A DNA stretch of 39,640 bases from Deltaproteobacteria bacterium. GTDB taxonomy: Bacteria; Desulfobacterota; Syntrophia; Syntrophales; UBA5619. The DNA lies in the NCBI GenBank assembly GCA_021372415.1, contig JAJFUM010000404.1:1-39640 (forward strand), written 5' to 3'. Below the pieces are notes generated by a model. That model saw only the letters and a list, made by a program, of their open reading frames with translations. It searched no databases and was not told the origin of the DNA. Made by a program: the position numbers and the translations under genes. Positions 29,590 to 39,298 of the stretch are shown here, one piece after another (the stretch's first letter is position 1; every line of letters begins with the position of its first letter).

Positions 29590-31568
29590 ACGGTGAATCC
29601 AGAAAATGGCTGAGGTTCCGGATCGCCATCATGTTGGCCTTCTTCATGGTGTTGTTTATCGCCCTGGGTTCCCGCGCCTTTCAGCTTCAGATCCTCTCGA
29701 GCAAGGAACTCAAGGGCCTTGCCGAAAGACAGCATACCCAAGTTTTGCTGCTCCAACCCGATCGGGGGGTCATCTTCGACCGCAACGGTGAAAAGATGGC
29801 CGCCACGATCATGGCCGATTCCGTTTGCGCCGATCCCTCCAAGATCGACAGACCCGGCCAAGTGGCCGGGATCCTCGCCTCTACCCTCCACACTGACCGG
29901 GCGGTGATCCAGAAGAAGCTCTCCGGCGCAAAGAACTTCTGCTGGATTGCCCGGCGCATCGCCCCCGAAGACGCCGCCCGGGTACAGGACCTGGGCATCG
30001 AGGGGATCTTCCTCGTGAAGGAGCCCAAACGGTATTACCCCAACGGCGAGTTGGCCGGCCACCTGATCGGGTTCGTCGGCCTGGACGCCACGGGCCTGGA
30101 GGGGCTCGAACTCAAATACGACAAATACCTCAGGAGGCTCCCCGAAAAGCTTCTCTGGACGCGGGACGCCAAAGGGAAAAGGCTCTACCCGCGGGTGGAG
30201 GCGTCCGAGACGGCCCCCCCGGAACACTACAACCTCGTCCTGACCATTGACAGCCGGATCCAGCATCTGGTGGAATCCCAGCTGAAATCGGCCGTCAAGT
30301 CCAAGGGGGCCAAGGGGGGGTTCGCCATCGTCATGGACCCCCGGACCGGGGAGATCCTGGCCCTGGCCAATGAGTTGGGATTCGATCCCAACAACTTCTC
30401 GACGGTGAACCCGGCCCTGGGGAAGAACCGGGCCATTACCGACTGCTTCGACCCCGGATCGACCTTCAAACCCTTCCTGGCAGCAGCCGCTCTCGAGGAA
30501 GGCGTCGTCAAGGAAACGGATATCATCAACTGCGAGAACGGCCACTACGCCGTCGCCGACCGGGTGATCCACGAGGCGAACCGCGCGCGGCACAAGTCCC
30601 TGACCTTCCGGGACGTCCTCAAGTATTCCAGCAATATCGGTTCCGTCAAGGTGGCCGAGCGGCTCGGCAAGGAGAAGTTCTATCGCTACATCAAGGATTT
30701 CGGATTCGGCGCCAAGACGGGGATCGATCTGCCCGGCGAGGCGACGGGGATTCTGAGACCCGTGGAGAACTGGACGCGCGTGGACGCGTCGACCATCGCC
30801 TTCGGCCAGGGGGTCTCCGTGACGGCAATGCAGTTGATCACGGCCCTGTCCACGGTCGCCAACGGAGGGGTCATGATGAAGCCCTTCGTCGTCCGGGCGC
30901 TCATGGATCAGAAGGGACATGTGGTCCAGGCCTTCCGACCCACCGAGGTCCGCCGGGTCGTCTCCCTCGAGACAGCCAAAAGGCTCACCGCCATCCTGAC
31001 CGACGTGGTCGGGACGGAAGACGGGACCGGCAAGCACGCCCAGATCGTGAACGTTTCCGTAGCCGGCAAGACCGGGACTTCGCAAAAGTTTGATTTCGCC
31101 CGGCGGGTCTATTCATCGGAGCGGGTGAAGACCTCCTTCATGGGATTCTTCCCCTCTGAGAACCCACAGTTGGCGATCCTGGTCATCCTCGACGAGCCGC
31201 AACGGGACAAGTGGGGCGGCGTGGCCGCGGCCCCCGTATTCAAGAACATCGGCGAGCAGCTCCTGACCTGTTTCAGGACCAATATCCGGGAAAACCCCGT
31301 GTCGGAGGAAAAGGCGGGCGACGGGATGAAGGTGAAGCTTGTATCCACACCGGCGACCCTGACCGCCCAGGCAGCCGGGGAAGAGGACAAGCCCCTCATC
31401 CCCGACTTCCATGGAATGACGATCCGAGAGGTCCTCAAGCTCTCCAAAGAGAAAGGGTTGGAGGTCGAAATCGTCGGAAGCGGTTGGGCGACGACCCAAC
31501 GGCCGGCGGCCGGCGTTCCCGTGCGAGGGAACCGTTTCTGCACGATCACCTTCAGCACGGGTTCATGA
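29586..31568 (+). CDS. ftsI: Septal peptidoglycan transpeptidase FtsI (PBP3), with PASTA domain
   Basis: This 660-residue class B penicillin-binding protein has an N-terminal membrane anchor (about 11-30) and a dimerisation domain with DRGVIFDRNGEKMA. The transpeptidase domain shows Ser292-Thr-Phe-Lys295 (DPGSTFKPF, the acylated Ser), Ser348-Ser-Asn350 (KYSSNIGS) and Lys495-Thr-Gly-Thr (AGKTGTSQ). Residues about 595-660 form one C-terminal PASTA repeat (IPDFHGMTIREVLKLSKEKGLEVEIVGSG). E. coli PBP3 lacks PASTA; it is seen in many deltaproteobacterial and Gram-positive homologues and may bind murein or lipid II. It crosslinks septal murein with FtsW. Confidence 0.96.
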   Translation: MNGESRKWLRFRIAIMLAFFMVLFIALGSRAFQLQILSSKELKGLAERQHTQVLLLQPDRGVIFDRNGEKMAATIMADSVCADPSKIDRPGQVAGILASTLHTDRAVIQKKLSGAKNFCWIARRIAPEDAARVQDLGIEGIFLVKEPKRYYPNGELAGHLIGFVGLDATGLEGLELKYDKYLRRLPEKLLWTRDAKGKRLYPRVEASETAPPEHYNLVLTIDSRIQHLVESQLKSAVKSKGAKGGFAIVMDPRTGEILALANELGFDPNNFSTVNPALGKNRAITDCFDPGSTFKPFLAAAALEEGVVKETDIINCENGHYAVADRVIHEANRARHKSLTFRDVLKYSSNIGSVKVAERLGKEKFYRYIKDFGFGAKTGIDLPGEATGILRPVENWTRVDASTIAFGQGVSVTAMQLITALSTVANGGVMMKPFVVRALMDQKGHVVQAFRPTEVRRVVSLETAKRLTAILTDVVGTEDGTGKHAQIVNVSVAGKTGTSQKFDFARRVYSSERVKTSFMGFFPSENPQLAILVILDEPQRDKWGGVAAAPVFKNIGEQLLTCFRTNIRENPVSEEKAGDGMKVKLVSTPATLTAQAAGEEDKPLIPDFHGMTIREVLKLSKEKGLEVEIVGSGWATTQRPAAGVPVRGNRFCTITFSTGS

Positions 31569-31577
31569 GGGCTCCCG

Positions 31578-33108
31578 ATGCAACTGTCGTCACTGCTCAA
31601 GGGAATCGGGACGCCGGAGGCCGGCGGGGGACCGGAGGTCGAGGTCGCGTCGGTCTGTTACGATTCCAGGCAATGCCAGAAGGGCAGCCTCTTCGTGGCG
31701 ATCCCGGGCCTCAAGGCGGACGGCCATGTTTTCATCGCCGACGCCCTTGAGCGCGGGGCCGCCGTCGTCGTCCATGAGGAGGAATTCCACCCCCCCCCCG
31801 GGGGTCACGGCCGTCCAGGTCCATGACAGCCGCCGGGCCCTGGGGATCCTCGGGAAAAATTTCTTCGCCGATCCCTCCGCTGCTTTAACCCTGGTCGCCG
31901 TCGTCGGCACCAACGGCAAGACGACCGTCACCTACCTGATCGAGTCGATCCTCCGGGCAGCGGGATGTCCCGTGGGCGTCCTGGGAACGGTCAACTACCG
32001 CTACGGAGGGAAGACCCTCCCCGCGCCGAACACAACTCCGGAATCCTTCGAGATGCAGCGGATTCTCCGCGAGATGGCGGACCACGGTGTCACCCATGTG
32101 GTCGCGGAGGTCTCCTCCCACGCCGTGGACCTCAGAAGGGTCGACGACTGTCTCTTCGATATGGGGGTCTTCACCAACCTCACCCAGGACCACCTTGACT
32201 ACCACGGGACCATGGAGAATTACTTCCAGGCCAAACTGCGGTTCTTTTCCGAGGTGCTTCCCGGAAGCGGCAAGCAGCGGACACACCCGATGATCGTCAA
32301 CATTGACGATCCCTGGGGACAACGGATCCTCCGCGAGGTCCCGGGCGGACGGATCACCTACGGCCTGGACAACCCCTGCGACGTCTCCGCGGATCCCTTT
32401 GAGCTCACCCTCGGCGCCATCCGGGCCACGCTTCGTCTCCGCGGCGAACGGTTGGAGGTCGCCTCGCCGCTCATGGGCCGATTCAACCTCTACAACATCC
32501 TGGCGGCCGCGGCCGCGGCCCTGGCCCTGGGTATCCCCGGAAGGTTCATTCAAGAGGGGATCGCGGCTCTCTCCAGCGTCCCGGGACGCTTGGATAAGGT
32601 CAGCACGGCGGGGCAGCCCGCCGTATTCGTCGATTACGCCCACACCGAGGACGCCCTCCGCAGGGTTCTTCAGAACCTCGCCGTCTTCCGCAAGAAAAGG
32701 ATCATCACCGTATTCGGCTGCGGCGGAGACCGGGACCGGGGAAAAAGGCCGCTCATGGGGGAGGCCGCCACGGCCGCGAGCGATTTGGCCATTGTGACCT
32801 CCGACAACCCGCGGACCGAGGACCCCCTGGAGATCATCCGAGAAATCGAGAGGGGCATCCGGGTGCCGAAGCTCGCGGACGGCGACCCCAAGGGGCCGGA
32901 GAGCCCGCAGGGTTATTGGGTCATCCCCGACCGGCGGTCGGCCATCGAAAGGGCCATCGCCATGGCCGGGGCCGACGACATCGTCCTGATCGCCGGAAAG
33001 GGCCACGAGGATTACCAGATCATCGGCACCCGCAAGTTCCCCTTCGACGATCGGCGGATCGCCTCCGAGGCCCTTTCGCATTGGAGGGGAGGGGAATGCC
33101 GCCCATGA
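31578..33108 (+). CDS. murE: UDP-MurNAc-tripeptide synthetase MurE, interrupted by a +1 frameshift
   Basis: Two overlapping frames together make one MurE of about 509 residues. The first, from the ATG at 31578, gives MQLSSLLKGI through VVVHEEEFHPPPG and would stop near 31826. The second carries the rest to 33108. They join exactly at a run of ten C (31790-31799); with nine C the sequence reads through as EEFHPPPGVTAVQVHDSRRALG, a normal MurE. The central domain has VVGTNGKTTVTYL, TTPESFEMQ and FTNLTQDHLDYHG; the C-terminal domain has DYAHTEDAL, FGCGGDRDRGKRP and DNPRTEDP, the motif associated with meso-diaminopimelate specificity. MurE is essential, so a sequencing indel, slippage or frameshifting is more likely than true loss. 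Confidence 0.92.
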
Positions 33109-34526
33109 CGGATGCACCGACCTTTTCGGCCGCCGAACTCCTTAGAGCGACAGGAGGCGTCCCGCTGCGCGGCGGTGCCGACTGGTCCTGCCACGGCATA
33201 TCCACGGACACTCGGACCCTGGAATCGGGTAACCTCTTCGTCGCCCTTGCAGGGGAGCGTTTCGACGGCCATGACTGCCTGGACGATGCCGTCCGGAAGG
33301 GGGCCGCGGGCCTGATCGTCCGGTCGGACCGCTTCGGGGAAAAGACGATCCAGGGACCACCGGCCATCGGGGTCCCTGATACCCTCGATGCCCTGGGGGC
33401 CATCGCCCGGGCTTGGCGCGAGCGATTCCCCGTTCCCCTGGTCGCGATCACGGGAAGCTCGGGAAAGACGACCACCAAGGAGATGCTCACGGCCATCGCC
33501 TCCCTCTCCCGGAAGGTCCTGGCGACAACCGGCAACCTGAACAACCAGATCGGCCTCCCCCATACCCTCTTCGGCCTTCGCCCGGAGCACGAACTGGCCA
33601 TAGTGGAGATGGGAACCAACAGCCCCGGCGAGATCGCGAAGCTGGCCGCCATCGCCCGTCCGAACATCGGCCTGATCACGAACATCGGCCCGGCCCACCT
33701 GGAAGGTCTGGGATCCCTGGAGGCCGTCCGGGAGGAAAAGGGGAGTCTCTTCTCGTCGATGAACGGGCAGGGGACGGCGATCTTCAACCACGACGACGAG
33801 ATGATCGGCGTCCTGGCCCAGCGCTGGCAGGGCAACGGCATCCGCTTCGGTCTCAGGGCCGGCGCCGATGTCACCGCAACCCGGATCGAATCGGCGTCTC
33901 TGGAGGGGTCCCGCTTCAACCTGATCATCGGCGGGATCGGTATCCCGGTCCGTCTGAGCGTCCCGGGACGGCACAACGTCCTCAACGCCCTGGCGGCGGC
34001 CGCAGCCGCGACGGCAATCGGCTTCGACCGGCACGAGATCGCCGAGGGGCTCGCCCGTTTCCACCCCGTGCCGGGCCGGATGGAGATCCGCGCCCTGGGC
34101 AACGGTGCCTTCCTGATCATCGACACCTACAACGCCAACCCCCTTTCGGTCCAGGAGGCCCTCAGGACCCTCCAGGGTCTGCGGGGGACGGGCCGTGGCG
34201 TCGTAATCCTGGGGGACATGCTGGAGTTGGGTGAAAGGGCCGCGGAGCTGCACGCACGGGTCGGGGCCCAGATTGTGGAGACAGGCGTGGAGACGGTCTT
34301 TCTCAAAGGGGATCTCTCACGGTCCACAGCGGCCGGGGCGACGGCGGCGGGCCTGGCCGGCGAGAGAATCGCTTTTTTCGACGACCCCCAGAGCGTTGTC
34401 CGGTCTCTCCGGGCCCACCTGGACAAGGGGGACTGGATCCTGGTCAAGGGGTCCCGAAGGATGAAAATGGAGGAGGTCGCAGAGGCGATCATCCAGGCAT
34501 TTGACCTGAGCCCTCAAAGGGTGTAA
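33105..34526 (+). CDS. murF: UDP-MurNAc-tripeptide D-alanyl-D-alanine ligase MurF
   Basis: This 473-residue cytoplasmic ligase adds D-Ala-D-Ala to UDP-MurNAc-tripeptide. The N-domain has [22 protein letters not shown]. The central ATPase has [16 protein letters not shown] (P-loop), [15 protein letters not shown] and [12 protein letters not shown]. The C-domain has [22 protein letters not shown] and [12 protein letters not shown]. The ATG at 33105 overlaps the murE TGA (ATGA), with GGAGGGGA upstream; an ATG at 33096 in the same frame is possible but sits on the ribosome site. The C-terminus is followed by a 50-base gap to mraY. Confidence 0.96.
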   Translation: MTDAPTFSAAELLRATGGVPLRGGADWSCHGISTDTRTLESGNLFVALAGERFDGHDCLDDAVRKGAAGLIVRSDRFGEKTIQGPPAIGVPDTLDALGAIARAWRERFPVPLVAITGSSGKTTTKEMLTAIASLSRKVLATTGNLNNQIGLPHTLFGLRPEHELAIVEMGTNSPGEIAKLAAIARPNIGLITNIGPAHLEGLGSLEAVREEKGSLFSSMNGQGTAIFNHDDEMIGVLAQRWQGNGIRFGLRAGADVTATRIESASLEGSRFNLIIGGIGIPVRLSVPGRHNVLNALAAAAAATAIGFDRHEIAEGLARFHPVPGRMEIRALGNGAFLIIDTYNANPLSVQEALRTLQGLRGTGRGVVILGDMLELGERAAELHARVGAQIVETGVETVFLKGDLSRSTAAGATAAGLAGERIAFFDDPQSVVRSLRAHLDKGDWILVKGSRRMKMEEVAEAIIQAFDLSPQRV

Positions 34527-34576
34527 GGGATGCACGCCCGGAAAGAGAACCGGAAGCCCCGAGAAGGAAGAAAAAA

Positions 34577-35656
34577 ATGCTTTTTCATCTTTTATATCCG
34601 TTACATGAAACTTATTCGATCTTCAACGTCTTCCGCTACATCACCTTCCGGACGATCTATGCAGCGATCACGGCCCTGGTGATCTGCTTCGTCATCGGCC
34701 CCTGGCTGATCCGCAAGCTCCAGTCCCTCCAGATCGGTCAGATGATCCGGGAGGACGGGCCGGACAGCCACCTTGCCAAGAAGGGAACGCCTACCATGGG
34801 GGGCATCCTGATCATCTTCGCCGTCACGATCTCGACGCTCCTCTGGGCCAACCTGACGATCGGCTACATCTGGCTGACCGTCATGGTGATGCTCGGGTAT
34901 GGCCTGATCGGTTTTCTGGACGACTACCGGAAGCTGACCCAGAAGAACTCCCGGGGCGTGCCGGGGAAGTACCGGCTGGCCGCGGAGATCGTGATCGCCC
35001 TGTTCGTCAGCGTCGTCCTTTACCTCAAGTCGGGATTCAACTCCAACGTGACGATCCCCTTCTTCAAGACCGTGCTGCCCAACCTGGGCTGGGGATACGT
35101 GCTCCTGTCCACCTTCATCATCGTCGGGGCCGCCAACGCCGTGAACCTCACCGACGGTCTGGACGGGCTGGCCATCGGCCCGGCAATCACCTGCTTCATG
35201 ACCTATCTCCTGTTCGCCTACTTCGCCGGCAACACCCGGATCGCCGCCTACCTCCAGATCCCCTACGTGGCGGGGACCGGTGAACTGTCGATCCTCTGCG
35301 GGGCTGTCGTCGGCGCCGGGATCGGGTTCCTCTGGTACAACACCTACCCCGCCCAGGTTTTCATGGGCGACGTGGGCTCCCTCTCCCTGGGGGGCACCCT
35401 CGGGACCCTCGCCGTCCTGACCAAGCAGGAGATCCTCCTGGCGATCGTCGGAGGGATTTTCGTTCTGGAGACCTTCTCGGTCATCTGCCAGGTCGGCTGG
35501 TTCAAGCTGACCAACGGCCGGAGGATCTTCCGGATGGCGCCGATCCACCACCATTTCGAGCTCAAGGGATGGCCCGAACCCAAGGTGATCGTCCGTTTCT
35601 GGATCATCTCCATCCTCCTGGCCCTGGTGGCGATCAGCACGCTGAAATTGAGGTGA
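34577..35656 (+). CDS. mraY: Phospho-MurNAc-pentapeptide transferase MraY
   Basis: This 359-residue polytopic inner-membrane enzyme makes lipid I from UDP-MurNAc-pentapeptide and undecaprenyl phosphate. It has about ten hydrophobic helices. Signatures in order: [28 protein letters not shown] (catalytic Asp-Asp), [33 protein letters not shown] and [14 protein letters not shown] (the His-rich loop). Its length equals the E. coli enzyme (360). GAAGGAAG precedes the ATG. Confidence 0.98.
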   Translation: MLFHLLYPLHETYSIFNVFRYITFRTIYAAITALVICFVIGPWLIRKLQSLQIGQMIREDGPDSHLAKKGTPTMGGILIIFAVTISTLLWANLTIGYIWLTVMVMLGYGLIGFLDDYRKLTQKNSRGVPGKYRLAAEIVIALFVSVVLYLKSGFNSNVTIPFFKTVLPNLGWGYVLLSTFIIVGAANAVNLTDGLDGLAIGPAITCFMTYLLFAYFAGNTRIAAYLQIPYVAGTGELSILCGAVVGAGIGFLWYNTYPAQVFMGDVGSLSLGGTLGTLAVLTKQEILLAIVGGIFVLETFSVICQVGWFKLTNGRRIFRMAPIHHHFELKGWPEPKVIVRFWIISILLALVAISTLKLR

Positions 35657-35666
35657 AGGATAAGTA

Positions 35667-37019
35667 ATGGATCTCAAGGGTAAAACGGTGGCAGTGATCG
35701 GAATCGGGAAGACGGGGCTGGCGACGGCCCGTTTTCTGGCCGGACAAGGGGCGCGCATCCGCCTGACCGACGGGAAACCCCAATCGACCTGGGGGGAGGC
35801 CCTGGCCGCCATCGAGGCGCTGTCCGCCGATCTGACGCTCACGCCTTACGGCCCCGAGGTCCTGATTGGCGCCGACTGGGTCGTCCCCTCGCCGGGGGTC
35901 TATCCCGCAAACCCGATCCTCTCCGAAGCGATCCGGCGGGGGATCCCCGTCATCAGCGAACTCGAGCTGGCTTGGCGCTTCCTCAGGACGCCGCTTGTGG
36001 CCATTACCGGGACGAACGGGAAGACGACCGTGACGACGCTCATCGGAGAGATCCTCCGCAAGGCCGGCAAAAAGGTGTTCGTCGGCGGCAACATCGGCGC
36101 CCCCCTGATCGGCTACACAGACGGCCCGCAGGAGGCCGACTGGGCCGTCGTGGAGGTCAGCAGCTTCCAGCTCCAATGGGCGATCGAGTTCCATCCCCGC
36201 ATCGCCCTCCTTCTGAACGTCACCCCCGACCACATCGACTACCACAGCAGTCTCGAGGCCTACCGGCGGATCAAGGAGTCGATCTTCGCCCGGCAGGGCC
36301 CCTCGGACCTGGCCGTCCTCAACGCCGACGAGGCCGCATCGGCCCCTCTGGCCGCCCGTCTGGTCCCGCGGGTCGAGTGCTTCAGCTCCTCGAGGCCCCT
36401 CGAATCCGGGATCTTCCTCGATGGGGAGCGGCTCGTCCGGATCGACCCCTCCGGAAAGCGGGAGGAATTTCCCCGTCAGATGATCCGGATCCCGGGACGG
36501 CACAACATCGAAAACGTGATGGCCGCGATCCTGGCGGCCCGCGAGTGTGGCTGCCCGGCAGAGGAGATCGTGCGGGCCGTGGAGGACTTCTCCGGAATCG
36601 CCCACCGAATCGAGTATGCGGGCGAAAAGAACGGCGTTCTCTACTACGACGACTCGAAGGGGACCAACGTGGGGGCCGTGGTCAGGGCGCTTGAAAGCTT
36701 CTCCGCCCCGATCATCCTCCTTCTGGGGGGACGAGACAAGGAGGGGGATTTCGAGACCCTCGTCCCTCTGATCCGCGAGCGGGTGCGGCGATTGGTCCTC
36801 TTCGGCGAGGCGCGGGAGAAGATCCACGCACGGCTCGGTGACCTGGTCCCGACGACGCTCAAGGCCACGTTGAAAGAAGCGGTGGCGACGGCCGCGGCTA
36901 TCGCCGCACAGGGCGATGTGGTCCTGCTCTCCCCGGGTTGTGCGAGCTTCGATGAGTTCACCGATTACAAAGCCCGCGGCAGGATGTTCCAGGAATGGGT
37001 CAGGGAGCTCCAGACATGA
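35667..37019 (+). CDS. murD: UDP-MurNAc-L-alanine-D-glutamate ligase MurD
   Basis: This 450-residue cytoplasmic enzyme adds D-Glu to UDP-MurNAc-L-Ala. The N-terminal Rossmann-like domain starts KTVAVIGIGKTGLATARFLAGQG. The central ATPase has AITGTNGKTTVTTLIGEIL, GGNIGAPL, VVEVSSFQLQW and LNVTPDHIDYH. The C-domain has GIAHRIEYAGEKNGVLYYDDSKGTN and LLSPGCASFDEFTDYKARG. All are typical of MurD. It lies ten bases after mraY, and its stop overlaps the ftsW start (ATGA). Confidence 0.98.
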   Translation: MDLKGKTVAVIGIGKTGLATARFLAGQGARIRLTDGKPQSTWGEALAAIEALSADLTLTPYGPEVLIGADWVVPSPGVYPANPILSEAIRRGIPVISELELAWRFLRTPLVAITGTNGKTTVTTLIGEILRKAGKKVFVGGNIGAPLIGYTDGPQEADWAVVEVSSFQLQWAIEFHPRIALLLNVTPDHIDYHSSLEAYRRIKESIFARQGPSDLAVLNADEAASAPLAARLVPRVECFSSSRPLESGIFLDGERLVRIDPSGKREEFPRQMIRIPGRHNIENVMAAILAARECGCPAEEIVRAVEDFSGIAHRIEYAGEKNGVLYYDDSKGTNVGAVVRALESFSAPIILLLGGRDKEGDFETLVPLIRERVRRLVLFGEAREKIHARLGDLVPTTLKATLKEAVATAAAIAAQGDVVLLSPGCASFDEFTDYKARGRMFQEWVRELQT

Positions 37020-38119
37020 GAAAGGCCTCCAGGGAGACGAAACCGGACCTGATTCTCCTTTTGGTCACGCTCCTTTTGGTGACGATCGGGACGGTGATGA
37101 TCTACAGCTCCAGTTCCATCCTCTCCATGGAGCGTTTCCGCGACGGCCAATACTTTCTCAAGAAGCAAGTCTTCTTTCTGGCCCTGAGCCTTCTGGTGAT
37201 GATCCTGATGACCCGGATCCCCTACTACAAGCTCCGCAAGCTGGCCTGGCCCGCCATCGTGGTCTCGGGGCTCTTCCTGCTGGCGATCTGGATCCCCGGC
37301 CTGGGGATCCGTGCCGGCGGCGCCGCCCGCTGGCTCAACCTCGGGATCTTCTCCTTCCAGGTTTCGGAGATGGCCAAAATCGCCCTCATCCTCTTTCTGG
37401 CGCACCACCTGACCCTAAAAGTCAACCGCATCCGGGAGTTTTCCCAGGGGCTCCTCATCCCCCTGGCTGTTACCGGCGCCCTGGTGGGTTTGATCCTGCT
37501 GCAGCCCGATTTCGGCACGACCGTGATCCTGGCCGTGATCGGCCTTGCGATGATCTTCCTGGCCGGCGGCCGGGTCCTCCACCTGGCGGGAATCGTGGCC
37601 CTCTTCATCCCTGTGGCTGTCTGGCTTCTCTTCCACAAGAGTTACCGGCTGGCCCGCCTGATGACCTTTCTCGATCCCTGGAAAGACCCCCGCCATTCCG
37701 GCTTCCAGATCATCCAGTCCCTGATCTCCTTCGGTTCCGGCGGGGCCTTCGGCGTCGGGATCGGGGACGGAATACAGAAGCTCTTCTATCTCCCGGAGCC
37801 CCATACCGACTTCATCCTCTCGGTGATCGCCGAGGAGAGCGGTTTCATCGGCGTCGGGCTGATCCTGTTTCTCTATATCATCCTGATCGTCCGGGGCTTC
37901 CAAATTTCGCTGAAGGCGCCCGACATGTTCGGCAGCCTCCTGGCCTCGGGACTGACGATGCTGCTGGCCCTGGAGGCTTTCGTCAACATCGCGGGCGTCA
38001 TGGGCCTGATCCCGCTCAAGGGGCTGGCCCTCCCCTTTCTGAGTTACGGCGGGACGTCACTGATGATGTCCCTGGTCGCGGTAGGCATTTTGCTCAACAT
38101 CTCGTCCTATGCAAAATGA
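37016..38119 (+). CDS. ftsW: Lipid II polymerase FtsW (SEDS family)
   Basis: This 367-residue inner-membrane glycosyltransferase has about ten transmembrane helices and polymerises lipid II at the septum with FtsI. Motifs: VTIGTVMIYSSSS in helix 1, GIRAGGAARWLNLGIFSFQVSEMAKIALI, QPDFGTTVIL, FLDPWKDPRHSGFQIIQSL, LPEPHTDFILSVIAEESGFIG (with the catalytic SEDS Asp) and the terminal PFLSYGGTSLMMSLVAVGILLNIS. The start at 37016 overlaps the murD TGA; an upstream in-frame ATG at 36995 would lie further inside murD. Confidence 0.97.
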   Translation: MRKASRETKPDLILLLVTLLLVTIGTVMIYSSSSILSMERFRDGQYFLKKQVFFLALSLLVMILMTRIPYYKLRKLAWPAIVVSGLFLLAIWIPGLGIRAGGAARWLNLGIFSFQVSEMAKIALILFLAHHLTLKVNRIREFSQGLLIPLAVTGALVGLILLQPDFGTTVILAVIGLAMIFLAGGRVLHLAGIVALFIPVAVWLLFHKSYRLARLMTFLDPWKDPRHSGFQIIQSLISFGSGGAFGVGIGDGIQKLFYLPEPHTDFILSVIAEESGFIGVGLILFLYIILIVRGFQISLKAPDMFGSLLASGLTMLLALEAFVNIAGVMGLIPLKGLALPFLSYGGTSLMMSLVAVGILLNISSYAK

Positions 38120-38128
38120 GATGAAGAC

Positions 38129-39292
38129 ATGACCGACCCAAGGCCCACAGCACCCAGCCCCATCGTCCAAGAACCGCCGGCCCCGGCAGGCGGCCTGGGG
38201 ATGGTCGTTGCCGGAGGCGGAACGGGCGGGCACCTCTTCCCGGGAATCGCCGTCGCCGAGGAGTTTCTGCGGAGGGGTTCGACCCACCGCGTCCTATTCA
38301 TCGGCACCGAGAGGGGTATCGAGAAGAGGGTCCTGCCCGAACTGGGCCTCCCCCTCAGGACCCTCCGGGTGGAAGGGATCAAGGGGCGGGGGATCCGCCG
38401 GTCCCTGGGGGCCCTCGTCAAGATTCCGGCGGGGCTGGCCGCCTCCTTCAAGATCATCGGTGAATTCCATCCCGCCATCGTCCTGGGCGTGGGCGGGTAC
38501 GCCTCGGGTCCGGCGGTCCTGGCCGCCCGCCTCATAGGCATCCCGACGGCCGTTGCCGAACAGAACGCCCTTCCGGGGTTGACCAACCGGATCCTCGGCC
38601 GTTTCGCCGACCGGATCTTCCTCACCTTCGAGGCCTCCCGGCGTTGGTTTCCGGAGGCCAGGACCATGGTCACCGGAAACCCGATCCGGTCGGCCTTCCT
38701 CGCCGGAGGGATGGAGAGGCAGAAAGGGGACGCCTTCACGGTCCTCGTCTTCGGGGGAAGCCAGGGGGCCAGTGCGATCAACCGGATCGTCACGGAGGCC
38801 TTGGACGACTTGGCCCCCTTACGGGAAAGGCTACGGTTCATCCACCAATCGGGGGAAAAGGAGCGGGGGGCCGTCGAAGCCGCCTACTGCCGGAAGGGTT
38901 TCACTGCCAAGGTCCTGGCCTTCATCATGGACATGGCCGCCGCTTACCGCGAGGCCGATCTTCTGATCTGCCGGGCCGGGGCCACTTCCATCGCGGAGCT
39001 CACCGCCGCCGGCAAGGCGGCCATTCTCATCCCCTTCCCCCATGCCGTGAACGACCATCAGACGCGAAACGCCGAGGTCCTGGCCGCTGCCGGGGCGGCC
39101 GAGCTGATCGTGGAGAAGGGTTTGACCGGCCGGCATCTGGCCGGGATAATCGAACGGTTCTCCCGCGATCCGGAGTCCGTCCGGAAGATGGAAAGGGCGG
39201 CCGCTGCCCTGGGAAACCGGCACGCGGCCGAAACCATTGTCGATGCCTGCCTGGAACTGATCCGGGATCGGCGACCGAAGGAGCGAGGCTGA
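38129..39292 (+). CDS. murG: MurG, lipid I N-acetylglucosaminyltransferase
   Basis: This 387-residue GT-B glycosyltransferase of the inner membrane's cytoplasmic face converts lipid I to lipid II. The N-terminal G-loop is VVAGGGTGGHLFPGIAVAEE, preceded by an extra 24-residue Pro/Ala-rich tail not usual in E. coli MurG (355 aa). Then come GVGGYASGPAVLAARLIGIPTAVAEQNALPG and TGNPIRSAF. The C-domain has VFGGSQGASAIN, HQSGEKE, ADLLICRAGATSIAELTAAGKAAILIPFPHAVNDHQTRNAEVL. It starts nine bases after ftsW. An in-frame internal start near residue 25 is possible but has no better ribosome site. Confidence 0.97.
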   Translation: MTDPRPTAPSPIVQEPPAPAGGLGMVVAGGGTGGHLFPGIAVAEEFLRRGSTHRVLFIGTERGIEKRVLPELGLPLRTLRVEGIKGRGIRRSLGALVKIPAGLAASFKIIGEFHPAIVLGVGGYASGPAVLAARLIGIPTAVAEQNALPGLTNRILGRFADRIFLTFEASRRWFPEARTMVTGNPIRSAFLAGGMERQKGDAFTVLVFGGSQGASAINRIVTEALDDLAPLRERLRFIHQSGEKERGAVEAAYCRKGFTAKVLAFIMDMAAAYREADLLICRAGATSIAELTAAGKAAILIPFPHAVNDHQTRNAEVLAAAGAAELIVEKGLTGRHLAGIIERFSRDPESVRKMERAAAALGNRHAAETIVDACLELIRDRRPKERG

Positions 39293-39298
39293 GGGGAT

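Noticed and set aside
29553-31085. 510-codon minus-strand open frame over ftsI
   Set aside because: High-GC shadow of ftsI; composition is Asp/Gly/Leu/Arg-rich low complexity and it has no conserved motif.
33012-34253. Minus-strand open frame over murF
   Set aside because: Antisense shadow of a well-supported murF with no independent evidence.
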